A stretch of 51,247 nt of DNA from an uncultured Oscillospiraceae bacterium. Lineage in GTDB: Bacteria; Bacillota; Clostridia; Oscillospirales; Oscillospiraceae. Each line of letters starts with the position of its first letter. Position 1 is the stretch's first letter. Positions 7,145-18,821 of the stretch are shown in pieces. Both the position numbers and the translations under genes were made by a program. The notes under the pieces were generated by a model, which did not search any database, was not told where the DNA came from, and saw only the letters and a program-made list of their open reading frames with translations. Location: the NCBI GenBank assembly GCA_910584835.1, contig CAJUEG010000008.1, positions 1 through 51,247 of the forward strand, given 5' to 3'.

Positions 7145-8581
7145 TCAAGCGCACCGGCTCATTCCCGCAGAGCTTCCCTGAGACGGAGCGCCGCCCCCTA
7201 AAATACGGTAGGTCCGCGCGATGACCGCGGCGCCGATGAGGAAGGTGAGCACGTCGGACACCGGCATAGAGTACAGTACCCCGTCCAGCCCGAACCAGCG
7301 GGGCAGCAGCAGGGCAAAGCCCACGCCGAACACCACCTCCCGCACCAGGGACAGGGCGGTGGACGCCAGCGCCCGGCCCAGGGACTGGAGGTAGATAAAG
7401 GTTCCCTTGTTCACCGTGGCCAGCGCCATCATGCACAGGTAGACCCGGAAGCACTTCACGCCGTACCGGGTATAGTAGGCGCTCTCGTTGGCCGCGCCGA
7501 ACACGCCGATGAGCTGGGCGGGGAACAGCTCCACGATCAGCAGCGCCGCGGCTCCGACAATGGCCTCCGCCGCCAGCAGGCGGGTGAACAGGGACTTGGC
7601 CCGGTCCCTGCGGCCCGCGCCGATGTTGTAGCCCACCACGGGGATGCAGCCGGCCGCCAGCCCCACCGCGATGGAGATGACGATCTGGAAGAACTTCATC
7701 ACGATGCCCAGCACCGCCATGGGGATCTGGGCATACTGCTCCCGGCCGAACACAGGGTCAAGGGCGCCGTATTTCAGCGTCATGTTCTGGATGGCCGCCA
7801 TGGCCATAACCAGGGAAATCTGGGACAGAAAGCTGCAGATGCCCAGGGGCAGATACTCCTTCATCAGCGCGGGGTGGGGCCGGAAGCTGCCGCGCTCCAG
7901 CCGGACCGCCTTCATGCGGCGGAGATACCATACGGACAGGGCGGCGGTGAGCACCTGCCCCGCCGCCGTGGCCACCGCCGCGCCCATCATGCCCCAGCGG
8001 AATACAAAAATGAAAACGGGGTCCAGCACAATGTTTGCCAGCGCCCCCGCCAGCGTCGCCGCCATGGCGAATTTTGGGCTGCCGTCGGAGCGGATGATGG
8101 GGTTCATGGCCTGACCGAACATATAAAAGGGCACCCCCAGGGTGATCCAGAAAAAGTACTCCCTGGCGTGGCGGAAGGTCTCCCCGTTGACCCGCCCGCC
8201 GAACAGGGTGAGGATGGGCTCTTGAAAGAGCAGGTAGAGGGCGGTGAGCACAAGGCCGGCGCAGATGCACAGCAGGATGGCGCTGCCGATGCTCTTGTGG
8301 GCGGCGTCTCTGTTCCCGGCCCCCAGGCTGATGCTGACAAAGGCGCAGCAGCCGTCGCCGATCATCACCGCGATGGACAGGGCCACCACCGTCAGCGGGA
8401 AAACCACCGTGTTGGCGGCGTTGCCGTAGGAGCCCAGATAATCCGCGTTGGCGATGAATATCTGGTCCACGATGTTGTACAGCGCCGCCACCAACAGGGA
8501 GATGACGCAGGGGACGGCGTATTTTGCCATCAGTTTGCCCACAGGCTGGGTTTCGAGAAACGCGTTCGATTTTTGCTCCAT
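7145..8581 (-). CDS. MATE-family multidrug/cation antiporter
   Basis: A 478-residue, 12-span membrane protein of the MATE family (NorM/DinF-like), exporting cationic drugs or metabolites with Na+ or H+. Visible signatures are PVGKLMAKYAVPCVISLLVAA at the start, YNIVDQIFIANADYLG in the first helix pair, a MIGDGCCAFVSISLGAGN loop, and the mirrored CIPVVGYNIGAGRRDRAKSL in the second half. The two halves repeat, as expected for the fold. The start is the ATG at 8581, which has an ideal AGGAGGT eight bases upstream; a longer in-frame opening to 8701 has no ribosome site and is not used. The gene has its own promoter and a 150-base structured leader, and it is separate from the asnB operon upstream. 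Confidence 0.9.
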   Translation of the reverse strand: MEQKSNAFLETQPVGKLMAKYAVPCVISLLVAALYNIVDQIFIANADYLGSYGNAANTVVFPLTVVALSIAVMIGDGCCAFVSISLGAGNRDAAHKSIGSAILLCICAGLVLTALYLLFQEPILTLFGGRVNGETFRHAREYFFWITLGVPFYMFGQAMNPIIRSDGSPKFAMAATLAGALANIVLDPVFIFVFRWGMMGAAVATAAGQVLTAALSVWYLRRMKAVRLERGSFRPHPALMKEYLPLGICSFLSQISLVMAMAAIQNMTLKYGALDPVFGREQYAQIPMAVLGIVMKFFQIVISIAVGLAAGCIPVVGYNIGAGRRDRAKSLFTRLLAAEAIVGAAALLIVELFPAQLIGVFGAANESAYYTRYGVKCFRVYLCMMALATVNKGTFIYLQSLGRALASTALSLVREVVFGVGFALLLPRWFGLDGVLYSMPVSDVLTFLIGAAVIARTYRILGGGAPSQGSSAGMSRCA

Positions 8582-8584
8582 GAT

Positions 8585-8737
8585 GCTTGACCTCCTGAAC
8601 ATGAGAAAGCGCCCGGCGAGATGAGCTGGACTTATGCCATCTGGCCGCGCGCTTTCCGATATTGATTTTTGGGACAAAGAAAAACAACGCGCGGCAGTCA
8701 ACCGGAATTACGCGGTGACGCCACACGTTGCATTTAA
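8585..8737 (-). other. structured leader of the MATE gene
   Basis: A roughly 150-base untranslated leader. It contains a small hairpin near 8705-8725 (arms ACGTG and CGCGT) and a strong long-range stem GAAAGCGCgCGGC / GCCGgGCGCTTTC (about 8605-8660) ending just before the ribosome site. This could hide or expose the AGGAGGT. It matches no riboswitch class I can recognise by eye. Confidence 0.35.
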
Positions 8738-8767
8738 ACTATAGCAGTTTTGAGGCCGAAAAGTCAA
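8738..8767 (-). promoter_or_regulatory. sigma-70 promoter of the MATE gene
   Basis: On the minus strand TTGACT (8767-8762), an 18-base spacer and TATAGT (8743-8738), in the gap between the asnB stop and the MATE gene. An inverted repeat of GC-rich arms just upstream (about 8790-8825) may terminate the asnB operon. Confidence 0.7.
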
Positions 8768-10395
8768 GCCCAAATTTTCTCACCCCCCTGGCCCGCCCGT
8801 CCGCACAGAGGAGGGCGGGCCGGACGGCTCTCCCTGCGGCCGCTGACCGCCGGGCCGCTCAAAGCCCGCTGCCGCCGTAGTTGGCCAGCACCCGGGCGGA
8901 GGGGTCGTCCACATCGCAGCCCGCCCAGCTCCGGTTCGGCATCCAGAAATCCGCCACCATCTCGCTCTGGCCGGGGTAGTATTTCTCAAAAAGCTCCCGG
9001 TAGAGCAGAGATTCCTTGGTGAAGGGCCGGGCGTGGCCGTACCTCTGCCGCAGCCGTTCAAACTCTTCGTCGGTATAGCGGCCCTCGGCGTATTCCTTCA
9101 AATCGTCCACCAGCGAGTGGCCCACCGCGTCGGAGAAAGCAGCCTTCTCCCGCCACAGGATGCTCTCGGGCAGCCAGTCCCCCTCGAAGGCCTTCCGCAG
9201 CAGGTATTTGCCCTTGCCGTATTTGTTCTGCTTTTTCTCCGGGTCGATGGACATGACGTACTCCACAAAATCCAGGTCGCCGAAGGGCACCCTGGCCTCC
9301 AGGGAGTTCACCGAAATGCACCGGTCCGCCCGGAGCACGTCGTACATGTGCAGCTCCCGGACCCGCTTCTCCGCCTCCTCCTGAAACGCCCGGGCGTCGG
9401 GGGCGTAGTCGGTGTATTTGTAGCCGAACAGCTCATCGGAGATTTCCCCGGTGAGGATCACCCGGATATCGGTGCGCCGGTGGATGGCCCTGCACACCAG
9501 GTACATTCCCACGCTGGCCCGGATGGTTGTGATATCATAGGTGCCCAGCAGCTCCACCACCGTCTCCAGGCTGTCCAGCACGTCCTGCCGGGTGATGATG
9601 ACCTCGGTGTGGTCGCTGCCGATGTATTCCGCCGCCCGGCGGGCGTACTTCAGATCGATGGCATCGGTGTCCATGCCGATGGCGAAGGTGCGGATGGGCT
9701 TCCCGCTCCTTCTGGCGGCGATGGCGCACACCAGGGAGGAGTCCAGCCCGCCGGACAGGAGGAACCCCACCTTGGCGTCGGCCACCAGCCGCTTCTCCAC
9801 CCCCGCCACCAGCTTTTCCCGGATATTGGCGCAGATGGCGTCCATACCGTCCCGGCAGATCCGCTCCGCCCGGGCGATATCCCGGTAACACACGAATTTT
9901 CCGTTCTTATAGTAGTGCCCCGGCGGAAACGGCATGATTTTTTCCGCGATGCCCACCAGGTTTTTCGGCTCGCTGGCAAAGATGATGACCCCATTGCGGT
10001 CGTACCCGTAGTAGAGGGGGCGGATGCCGATGGGGTCCCGGGCGGCGATGAACTCCCCCGTCCCGCCGTCATAGAGGACGCAGGCGAACTCTGCGTCCAG
10101 CATGGCGAACAGCTCCACGCCGTACTCCCGGTACAGGGGGAGCAGGATCTCGCAGTCGGAGCCGCTTTGGAACCCATAGCCCTTCTCCTCCAGCTCCCGC
10201 CGCAGCGCTTCGAAGCCGTAGATTTCGCCGTTGCACACGCAATAGCTGCCGTCCCGCTCAAAGGGCTGCATCCCCGCCCGGGTGAGCCCCATGATGGACA
10301 GCCGGTGGAAGCCCAGCAGGCCCTCCCCGGCCCGGATAACCCGGCTGTCGTCCGGTCCCCGGCTGGCAGTGCGCCGGAACCCCCGCTGAAAGGCG

Positions 10396-11945
<1,550 letters not shown>

Positions 11946-11946
<1 letters not shown>

Positions 11947-14900
11947 TATTTCCCGCCTCCCGTCACGGCGCAGAACGCCTCCATCTCCGCCTCGTCCCGG
12001 CCCATGCCCCGCTCCTCGCATTGGGCAATGGCTTTCAGGATCCGATCATAGTCTTTGGGTAATATTTTCTTGAAATTTGCCGCGGCGTGTTCAAAATCCG
12101 CCAGGATAGCCCGGCCCTTGGCTGAGCCGGTTGCGGCCACATGCCGTTCGATCAGCTCCCGCAGCTCCTCCAGATCGTGCCGCTCACTCACCGGCTCTAT
12201 GGACACCAGTTCCTTGTTCACCCGCAGGTACAGGTCCCGCCGGGGGTCCCAGACATAGGCGATACCGCCTGACATGCCGGCGGCGAAGTTTTTGCCCGTC
12301 TCCCCCAGCACCACCACCCGGCCCCCGGTCATGTATTCGCAGCCGTGTCCGCCCACGCCCTCCACCACGGCCACGGCCCCGGAATTGCGCACGGCGAACC
12401 GCTCCCCGGCCTTTCCCGCGATGAACGCCATCCCGGAGGTGGCCCCATACAGGGCCACGTTGCCGATGATGACATTATCCTCCGCCCGAAACAGGGCCGC
12501 CTTTGGCGGATAGACGGCCAATTTGCCGCCGGACAGCCCCTTGCCGAAGTAGTCGTTGGCGTCCCCCTCCAGCTCCAGCGTCAGTCCCCTGGGGATAAAC
12601 GCCCCGAAGGACTGGCCCCCGCCGCCGGTACAGCGGATGGTGAAGGAGTCCTCCTCCAGTCCCTGGCCATGGAGGCGGGTGATCTCCGAGCCGAGCATGG
12701 TGCCCACCGCCCGGTCGGTGGAGGTGACCGACAGGGAAATTTCCTTTTTCCGTCCCTTTTTCAGCGCCCCGCCCAGCATGGCCAGCAGGACGGACTGATC
12801 CACGGTCTCCTCCAGCTTGAAGTCATACGCGTCCGCCGGGTCAAAACGGGTCTTGTACCCCCCGCCGGCGTAAGGATTGTCCAAGATGGCGGACAAGTCC
12901 ACGGCGGCGGCCCGGCCGCCGGCCGGGCGGTCCCGCCGTTTCATCAAATCCGTGCGGCCCACCAGCTCGTCCACCGTGCGCACCCCCAGGCGCGCCATAT
13001 GCTCCCGCAGCTCCTGGGCAATGAAGCGCATGAAGTTGACCACATACTCCGGCCTGCCCCGGAATCGTTTTCTCAGCTCGGGGTTCTGGGTGGCCACCCC
13101 CACGGGGCAGGTGTCCAGATTGCACACCCGCATCATCACACAGCCCATGGTCACCAGGGGCGCGGTGGCAAAGCCGAATTCCTCCGCCCCCAGCATGCAG
13201 GCGATGGCCACATCCCGGCCCGTCATCAGCTTGCCGTCGGTCTCCAGCACCACCCGGGAGCGCAGGCCGTTTTGAACGAGGGTCTGGTGGGCCTCCGCCA
13301 GCCCCAGCTCCCAGGGCAGGCCGGCGTGGTGGATGGAGGTGCGTGGGGCGGCCCCGGTGCCCCCGTCCCAGCCGGAGATCAAAATCACCTGGGCCCCCGC
13401 CTTGGCCACCCCCGCCGCCACGGTGCCCACCCCCGCCTCGCTCACCAGCTTGACGGAGATGCGGGCCCGGCGGTTGGCATTTTTCAGGTCAAAGATGAGC
13501 TGGGCCAGGTCCTCAATGGAATAGATGTCGTGGTGGGGCGGTGGAGAGATGAGGGGCACGCCGGGGGTGGCGTACCGGGTTTTGGCGATCCATGGGTAGA
13601 CCTTTTTCCCGGGCAGGTGGCCCCCCTCCCCGGGCTTGGCCCCCTGGGCCATCTTGATCTGTATCTCTTTGGCGCTCACCAGATACTCGCTGGTGACGCC
13701 GAACCGGCCGGAGGCCACCTGCTTGATGGCGGAGCAGCGGTCGGATCTCAGCCGCTCGGGCTGCTCTCCCCCCTCGCCGGAGTTGGACTTGCCCCCCAGC
13801 AGATTCATGGCCCGGGCCAGGCACTCGTGGGCCTCCTGGGAGATGGAGCCGTAGCTCATGGCCCCGGTCTTGAAGCGCTTGACGATGGAGTCCACCCCCT
13901 CCACCTGGTCCAGCGGGATGGGCTCGTCCAGGTACCTCATCTCCATCAGCCCCCGGAGGGTGTGGGGAGAATTTTCATCGTCCACCAGGGCGGAGTACCG
14001 CTTAAACAGGGCGTAGTCCCCCCGCCGCGCGGCCTCCTGGAGCAGGTGGATGGCCTGGGGGCTGTACATGTGGTCCTCCCGGCCCGCCCGGGCCTTGTGG
14101 AGCCCGGCGGAGTCCAGGGTGAAGTCCACCGCCAGGCCCAGGGGGTCGAAGGCCCTGGAGTGGTTCCGGTCCACCATCTGTTCTATCTCCTTGAGGCCGA
14201 TGCCCCCCACCCGGGAGACGGTGTTGGTAAAATACTCGTCCACCACCTCTCCGGCAATGCCCACGGCCTCAAAGATCTGCGCGGATTGGTAGGACTGCAG
14301 GGTGGATATGCCCATTTTTGAGGCGATTTTTACAATCCCCTTCAGAACGGCCTTGTTGTAGTCGTCCACCGCAGCGCCGAAGTCCTTGTCCACAATGAGC
14401 TGGCCGATGGTCTCCTGGGCCAGGTAGGGGTTGACGGCCCGCGCCCCGTAGCCCAGCAGGGCGGCAAAGTGATGGACGTCCCGGGGTTCGCCGGACTCCA
14501 GAATGACGGACACCGCGGTGCGCTTCCGGGTTCGGACCAGATGCTGCTCCAGGGCGGACACCGCCAGCAGGGAGGGGATGGCCGCGTGGTTTTCGTCCAC
14601 CCCCCGGTCGGACAGGATGATAATGTTGGCCCCGTTTCGATAGGCCCGGTCGGCGGCAATCTTCATCTGGTCCAGCGCCCGCTTCAGGGGCATGTTTTTG
14701 AAGTACAGCAGGGACACCGTCTCCACATGGAAGCCGGGGCGGTCCATGTGCCTGATCTTCATCAGGTCCGCCGAGGTCAGAATGGGATTGTGAATTTGCA
14801 GCACCCGGCAGTTGTCGGCGCACTCCTCCAGCAAATTGCCGTCGTCCCCCACATAGACGGTGGTGTCTGTGACGATCTCCTCCCGGATGGCGTCGATGGG

Positions 14901-16478
14901 CGGGTTGGTCACCTGGGCAAAGAGCTGGCGGAAGTAGTGGAACAGGGGCCGGTCACGGCGGTCCAGCACCGCCAGGGGGATGTCCGCCCCCATGGCGGCG
15001 GTGGGCTCCGCCCCCGTGCGGGCCATGGGCAGGATGGCGTCCTTCACGTCCTCCCAGGTGTAGCCAAAGGCTTTCTGCACCTGGGCCCGGCGATCCGGCG
15101 GGTAGGTCTCCACCCGGCGGTTGGGGATGGGCAGGTCCTTCAACTGGAGCAGGTTCCGGTCCAGCCACTCGCCGTAGGGATTGCGGGCGGCATAGCCCTC
15201 CTTGAGCTCATCGTCGCCGATGATCCGCCCCCGGACCGTGTCCACCAGCAGCAGCTTCCCCGGCTCCAGCCTGGATTTGCGCACGACGCGGGCGGGGTCC
15301 ACGTCCAGAACGCCCACTTCCGAGGACAGGATGAGCCGGTCGTCATCGGTGACATAGAACCGGGCGGGGCGCAGGCCGCTGCGGTCCAGCACTGCCCCCA
15401 CCTGGTCGCCGTCGGAGAACAGGATGGCGGCGGGGCCGTCCCAGGGCTCCATCATGACGGCGTAGTATTGGCACAGGTCCCGCCGGGCCCGGGACAGGTT
15501 GGCATCGCTGCGCCAGGGTTCCGGGATGCACACCATCACCGCCAGGGGCAGCTCCATCCCGCTCATCACCAGAAATTCCAGGGTGTTGTCCAGCATGGCC
15601 GAGTCCGAGCCGCCCGCGTCCACCACCGGGAACACCTTGTCCATGTTCCCCTCCCACACCGGGGCGCGCATGGTCTCCTCCCGGGCCAGCATCCGGTCGG
15701 CGTTGCCCCGGATGGTGTTGATCTCCCCATTGTGGAGAATGAGGCGGTTGGGATGGGCCCTCTCCCAGGAGGGGTTGGTGTTGGTGGAAAACCTGGAGTG
15801 CACCAGGGCGATGGCGGAGGTATACGCCTCATCCTGCAGATCCGGGTAGAACTGCCGCAGCTGTCCCACCAGAAACATCCCCTTGTACACGATGGTGCGG
15901 CTGGACAGCGATGCCACGTAGGTGTCTCCGCTGGACTGCTCAAACTCCCGGCGGGCGATGTACAGGCGGCGGTCGAACTCCAGGCCCTGGGCCAAGCCCT
16001 CCGGGCGGCGGACAAAGCCCTGGACAATGCGGGGCATTTTTTCCAGCGCCTTCCGGCCCAGCACCTCGGGACGTACAGGCACCTCCCGCCAGCCCAAAAG
16101 CTCCATCTCCTCGCGGGCCGCGATGAGCTCGAACATCTTCATGGCCTGGCCCCGGCGCAGGGCGTTTTGGGGAAAGAAAAACATTCCCACCCCGTAGTCC
16201 CGCTCGTCGCCCAGGGTAAAGCCGTTTTTTTGGGCCTCCCTGACGAAAAAGCGGTGGGAAATCTGCAGGAGAATACCCACGCCGTCGCCGGTTTTTCCCT
16301 CGGCGTCCTTACCCGCCCGGTGCTCCAGCTTTTCCACGATTTTCAGCGCGTCGTCCACCGTTTGATGGCTTTTCCGGCCCTTGATGTCCACCACCGCGCC
16401 GATGCCGCAGGCGTCGTGCTCAAATCGGGGATCGTACAGCGGAGCGGCGCACCTCGTCTTGTTGTCTCTCACAGTCAT
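11946..16478 (-). CDS. gltB: glutamate synthase large subunit
   Basis: A 1510-residue enzyme converting 2-oxoglutarate and glutamine to two glutamates. The N-terminal glutaminase starts after a short propeptide at Cys in HDACGIGAVVDIKG. The central domain and FMN domain follow, with PGEGGHLPGKKV, SPPPHHDIYSIEDLAQLI and HHAGLPWELGLAEAHQ. The 3Fe-4S cysteines lie in MGCVMMRVCNLDTCPVGVATQ, and the C-terminal GXGXG beta-helix domain contains GGKLAVYPP and MTGGRVVVLG. The length is typical. Two in-frame starts compete: ATG at 16478, only two bases after AGAGG, and GTG at 16472 with an eight-base spacing; the second may be the real one. The gene follows the ANTAR regulator, separated by a strong stem-loop, and overlaps gltD by one base. 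Confidence 0.95.
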
Positions 16479-16500
16479 GACCTCTTTTCAAGGGGTATCA

Positions 16501-16534
16501 AAAGGGACGGCGGCACAAACGCCGCCGTCCCTTT
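16501..16534 (-). terminator. perfect 14-bp stem with six-base loop between ANTAR gene and gltB
   Basis: AAAGGGACGGCGGC pairs perfectly with GCCGCCGTCCCTTT around a six-base loop (GTTTGT on the minus strand), followed by TTTTGATACC. It starts four bases after the ANTAR stop and ends 22 bases before gltB. It is probably a partial terminator or attenuator controlling read-through to gltBD-asnB; the four-base T-run suggests incomplete termination. Confidence 0.6.
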
Positions 16535-16537
16535 CCG

Positions 16538-17083
16538 TCAGGCGTCCCTGCCCGGTATCATCTCGTCCAGCACCTGCCGCGCGGTATCCGCCATCCGGGC
16601 GCCGCGGTCCATGCTCCGCTTCTGGAGGAAGCGGTGGGCCTCCTCCTCCGTCATGCCGCCGCGCTCCATCAGCAGCCCCTTGGCCCGTTCCACCAGCTCC
16701 TGTTCCTTCCGGCTGCGCTGGGCGGGGGCCTGCCGGGCCTGGGTGAGCTGAACCAGCAGCCGCACCGAGGCCAGCAGGGCCTCCCTGCCCACCGGGGCGG
16801 GCAGCTTCAGCACCCCCGCCGCCGTGCACAGGTCCAGCTGAGCCTGGCGGGCCACCATCAGCATGGCACACCGCCGGGGCAGGTCATAGGAGAGCGACTC
16901 GCAGTTCTCGTCGGGCAGCTTGAAGCCGCACACGACCAGATTCAGCCCCAGCTTGCCCACCGCCCGTTTCACCTGGCCGGCGCTGCGGCAGATCAGACAG
17001 GTAAATTCCCCGGTGCTCTCCAGCACCTCCCGGAGGCGGTCGCAGTTGGACTGCCGCTCGAAGGCCACCACGATCTGCCGCAT
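16538..17083 (-). CDS. ANTAR-domain antitermination regulator
   Basis: A 181-residue protein. Residues 1-115 form a degenerate receiver-like domain: it begins IVVAFERQSNCDRLREVL and has no obvious phosphoacceptor Asp at the usual place (NLVVCGFKLPDEN). Residues about 122-178 form the ANTAR RNA-binding three-helix domain, with VERAKGLLMERGGMTEEEAH and RSMDRGARMADTARQVL. ANTAR proteins bind paired hexaloop hairpins in leader RNA and prevent termination. Lying between glnA and gltB, it probably controls attenuators in this operon: candidates are the glnA leader hairpin and the stem-loop just after this gene. Similar glnA-ANTAR pairs are common in Clostridia. The ATG at 17083 is preceded by GAGGTGA. 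Confidence 0.88.
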   Translation of the reverse strand: MRQIVVAFERQSNCDRLREVLESTGEFTCLICRSAGQVKRAVGKLGLNLVVCGFKLPDENCESLSYDLPRRCAMLMVARQAQLDLCTAAGVLKLPAPVGREALLASVRLLVQLTQARQAPAQRSRKEQELVERAKGLLMERGGMTEEEAHRFLQKRSMDRGARMADTARQVLDEMIPGRDA

Positions 17084-17109
17084 GGCCGCTCACCTCGCTT
17101 TTAGAGAAT

Positions 17110-18441
17110 TCAGTAGTTTGTCATGTACTTCTCCCGCTCCCAGGTGGAGACGCGGGTACGGTATTCGTCCCACTCCGCCTCCTTGCCGGCAATGTACTGG
17201 GAGCTGACGTGCTGCCCCAGGGTATCCATCACCAGCTTGTCCTTCTTCATGGCGGCGAGGGCCTCCTCCAGGGAGCCGGGCAGGGCCTCGATGCCCCGGC
17301 GGCGGCGGACCGCCGGAGACATGGCGAAGATATTCTCGGTGATCTCCTCCGGCGGCGTCAGGCCCTTTTCAATGCCGTCCAGCCCCGCCGCCAGGCACAC
17401 CGCCAGGGCCAGGTAGGGGTTGCAGGCCGGATCAGGGCACCGCAGCTCCACCCGGGTGGCCTGGCCCCGGGCGGCGGGTATGCGGATGAGCGCCGAGCGG
17501 TTGGAGGCGGACCAGGCCAGATAGCAGGGGGCCTCGTAGCCGGGCACCAGCCGCTTATAGGAGTTGACCAGGGGGTTGGTGACGGCGGCCATCCCCTTCA
17601 TGTGTGCCAGGATGCCCGCGATGAAGGCATAGGCCTCCCTGGACAGGCCCCTGGGGCCGTTCTCATCGAAGAACACGTTTTTCCCGTCCCGGAACAGGGA
17701 CATATTGGTGTGCATCCCGGAGCCGTTGATGCCGAAAATAGGCTTTGGCATAAAGGTGGCGTGGAGGCCGTTTTTCTGCGCCAGGGTCTTTACCGCCAGC
17801 TTGAAGGTCATGATCTTGTCCGCGCACTGGAGGGCGGGGGCATACTTGAAGTCGATCTCGTGCTGGCCCCGGGCCACCTCGTGGTGGCTGGCCTCGATCT
17901 CATAGCCCATCTCCTCCAGCGCCAGGCAGATCTCCCGCCGGGTGGACTCACCGTGATCCAGGGGGCCCAGATCGAAGTAGCCCGCCTCGTCGTTGGTCTT
18001 GGTGGTGGGCTTGCCCTCCTCATCGGTCTGGAACAGGAAAAATTCCGCCTCGGGACCCACGTTGAAGGCGTCGTAGCCCATGGCTTTCGCCCGCTCCAGC
18101 ACCCGCTCCAGCACGCCCCGGGGATCGCCCACGAAGGGGGTGCCGTCCGGGTTGTGCACGTCGCAGATCAGCCGCGCCACCTTGCCGTGCTGAGGCCGCC
18201 ACGGGAATATGACAAAGCTGTCCAGGTCGGGCCAGAGATACTGGTCGGACTCGTTGATGCGGACAAAGCCCTCAATGGACGAGCCGTCGATCATAATCTG
18301 GTTGTCCACCGCCTTTTCAATCTGGGAGGCGGTGATGGCCACATTCTTCAGCTGCCCAAAAATGTCGGTGAACTGCATGCGGATGAACTTTACGTCCTCC
18401 TCCTGCACCATGCGGATGATATCCTCTCTGCTGTAGCCCAT
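17110..18441 (-). CDS. glnA: type I glutamine synthetase
   Basis: A 443-residue enzyme that condenses glutamate and ammonia using ATP. It shows the family signatures: FTDIFGQLKNVAI near the start, the beta-grasp DGSSIEGFVRI, the metal-binding VGPEAEFFLF, the HHEVARGQHEIDFKY segment, the ATP-site FMPKPIFGINGSGMH with HTNMSLF, and NRSALIRIPAARG. The length matches the GSI-alpha class of Firmicutes; I see no adenylylation loop of the beta class. The ATG at 18441 follows GAAAGGGGA. It is the first gene of the nitrogen operon and is driven by the promoter at 18536-18564 through a leader that contains a terminator-like hairpin. Regulation by RNA-level antitermination is therefore likely. Confidence 0.96.
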   Translation of the reverse strand: MGYSREDIIRMVQEEDVKFIRMQFTDIFGQLKNVAITASQIEKAVDNQIMIDGSSIEGFVRINESDQYLWPDLDSFVIFPWRPQHGKVARLICDVHNPDGTPFVGDPRGVLERVLERAKAMGYDAFNVGPEAEFFLFQTDEEGKPTTKTNDEAGYFDLGPLDHGESTRREICLALEEMGYEIEASHHEVARGQHEIDFKYAPALQCADKIMTFKLAVKTLAQKNGLHATFMPKPIFGINGSGMHTNMSLFRDGKNVFFDENGPRGLSREAYAFIAGILAHMKGMAAVTNPLVNSYKRLVPGYEAPCYLAWSASNRSALIRIPAARGQATRVELRCPDPACNPYLALAVCLAAGLDGIEKGLTPPEEITENIFAMSPAVRRRRGIEALPGSLEEALAAMKKDKLVMDTLGQHVSSQYIAGKEAEWDEYRTRVSTWEREKYMTNY

Positions 18442-18477
18442 GATGAAGTCCCCTTTCTGTTTCCCTCAAAAATGGAA

Positions 18478-18514
18478 AACGGCGCTCCTGTCCCTTCCGG
18501 GTCGGAACGCCGTT
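18478..18514 (-). terminator. terminator-like attenuator hairpin in the glnA leader
   Basis: On the minus strand AACGGCGTTCC pairs with GGAGCGCCGTT (one mismatch) around a 15-base loop, followed by TTCCATTTTTG. It lies between the promoter and the glnA ribosome site, 37 bases before the start codon. That is the position of a regulated terminator. Confidence 0.6.
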
Positions 18515-18528
18515 GTTCGCGCCTGAAC
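18515..18528 (-). promoter_or_regulatory. hexaloop hairpin at the 5' end of the glnA transcript (possible ANTAR target)
   Basis: GTTC-AGGCGC-GAAC forms a four-base-pair stem with a six-base loop. It starts about one base after the predicted transcription start and abuts the terminator hairpin. The loop has A at position 1 as ANTAR targets do, but C rather than G at position 4, and a clean second hexaloop hairpin is not evident. It is a candidate only. Confidence 0.35.
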
Positions 18529-18535
18529 TGTGGTC

Positions 18536-18564
18536 AGTATAGCCGGTTAAAGCAGAAAAGTCAA
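18536..18564 (-). promoter_or_regulatory. sigma-70 promoter of the glnA operon
   Basis: TTGACT (18564-18559), a 17-base spacer and TATACT (18541-18536) on the minus strand, a near-consensus promoter. The start is near 18529, giving an 88-base leader. Upstream DNA to about 18680 is AT-rich, as in many strong promoters. Confidence 0.85.
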
Positions 18565-18747
18565 GTCCATTTTGCAATTTAATATAGCTTTATTTCATTT
18601 TACAAGGTTTGTATAGGAGTCATCCGCCATTTTATGCAAGTTATATATTTGTATCTTGCATTTCAGCCGCTGTCAGATGAGACACGCCGGACGGCGGCGG
18701 TAACGCCAGGGCGCCGGCAATGAGCGGTTGTGCGGTCAGGCAGTCTA

Positions 18748-18799
18748 AAAACAGCCGCCGCGGAGCGGGCAGGTTTCCCTGCCAGCTCCACGGCGGCTG
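18748..18799 (-). terminator. strong terminator after the sugar-binding-protein remnant
   Basis: A 21-base arm (AGCCGCCG at its outer end) pairs with its partner with three mismatches around a GAAA-type loop, followed by GTTTTTAGA on the minus strand. It lies 23 bases after the stop of the gene at 18822. Between this and the glnA promoter (18582-18745) I see no gene. Confidence 0.85.
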
Positions 18800-18821
18800 C
18801 TTTCTCTTCCTGTCGTGATGA

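Noticed and set aside
12345..16751. Long plus-strand frames (12345-14321 and 14469-16751)
   Set aside because: They lie wholly opposite gltB and have the same Gly/His-rich antisense composition.
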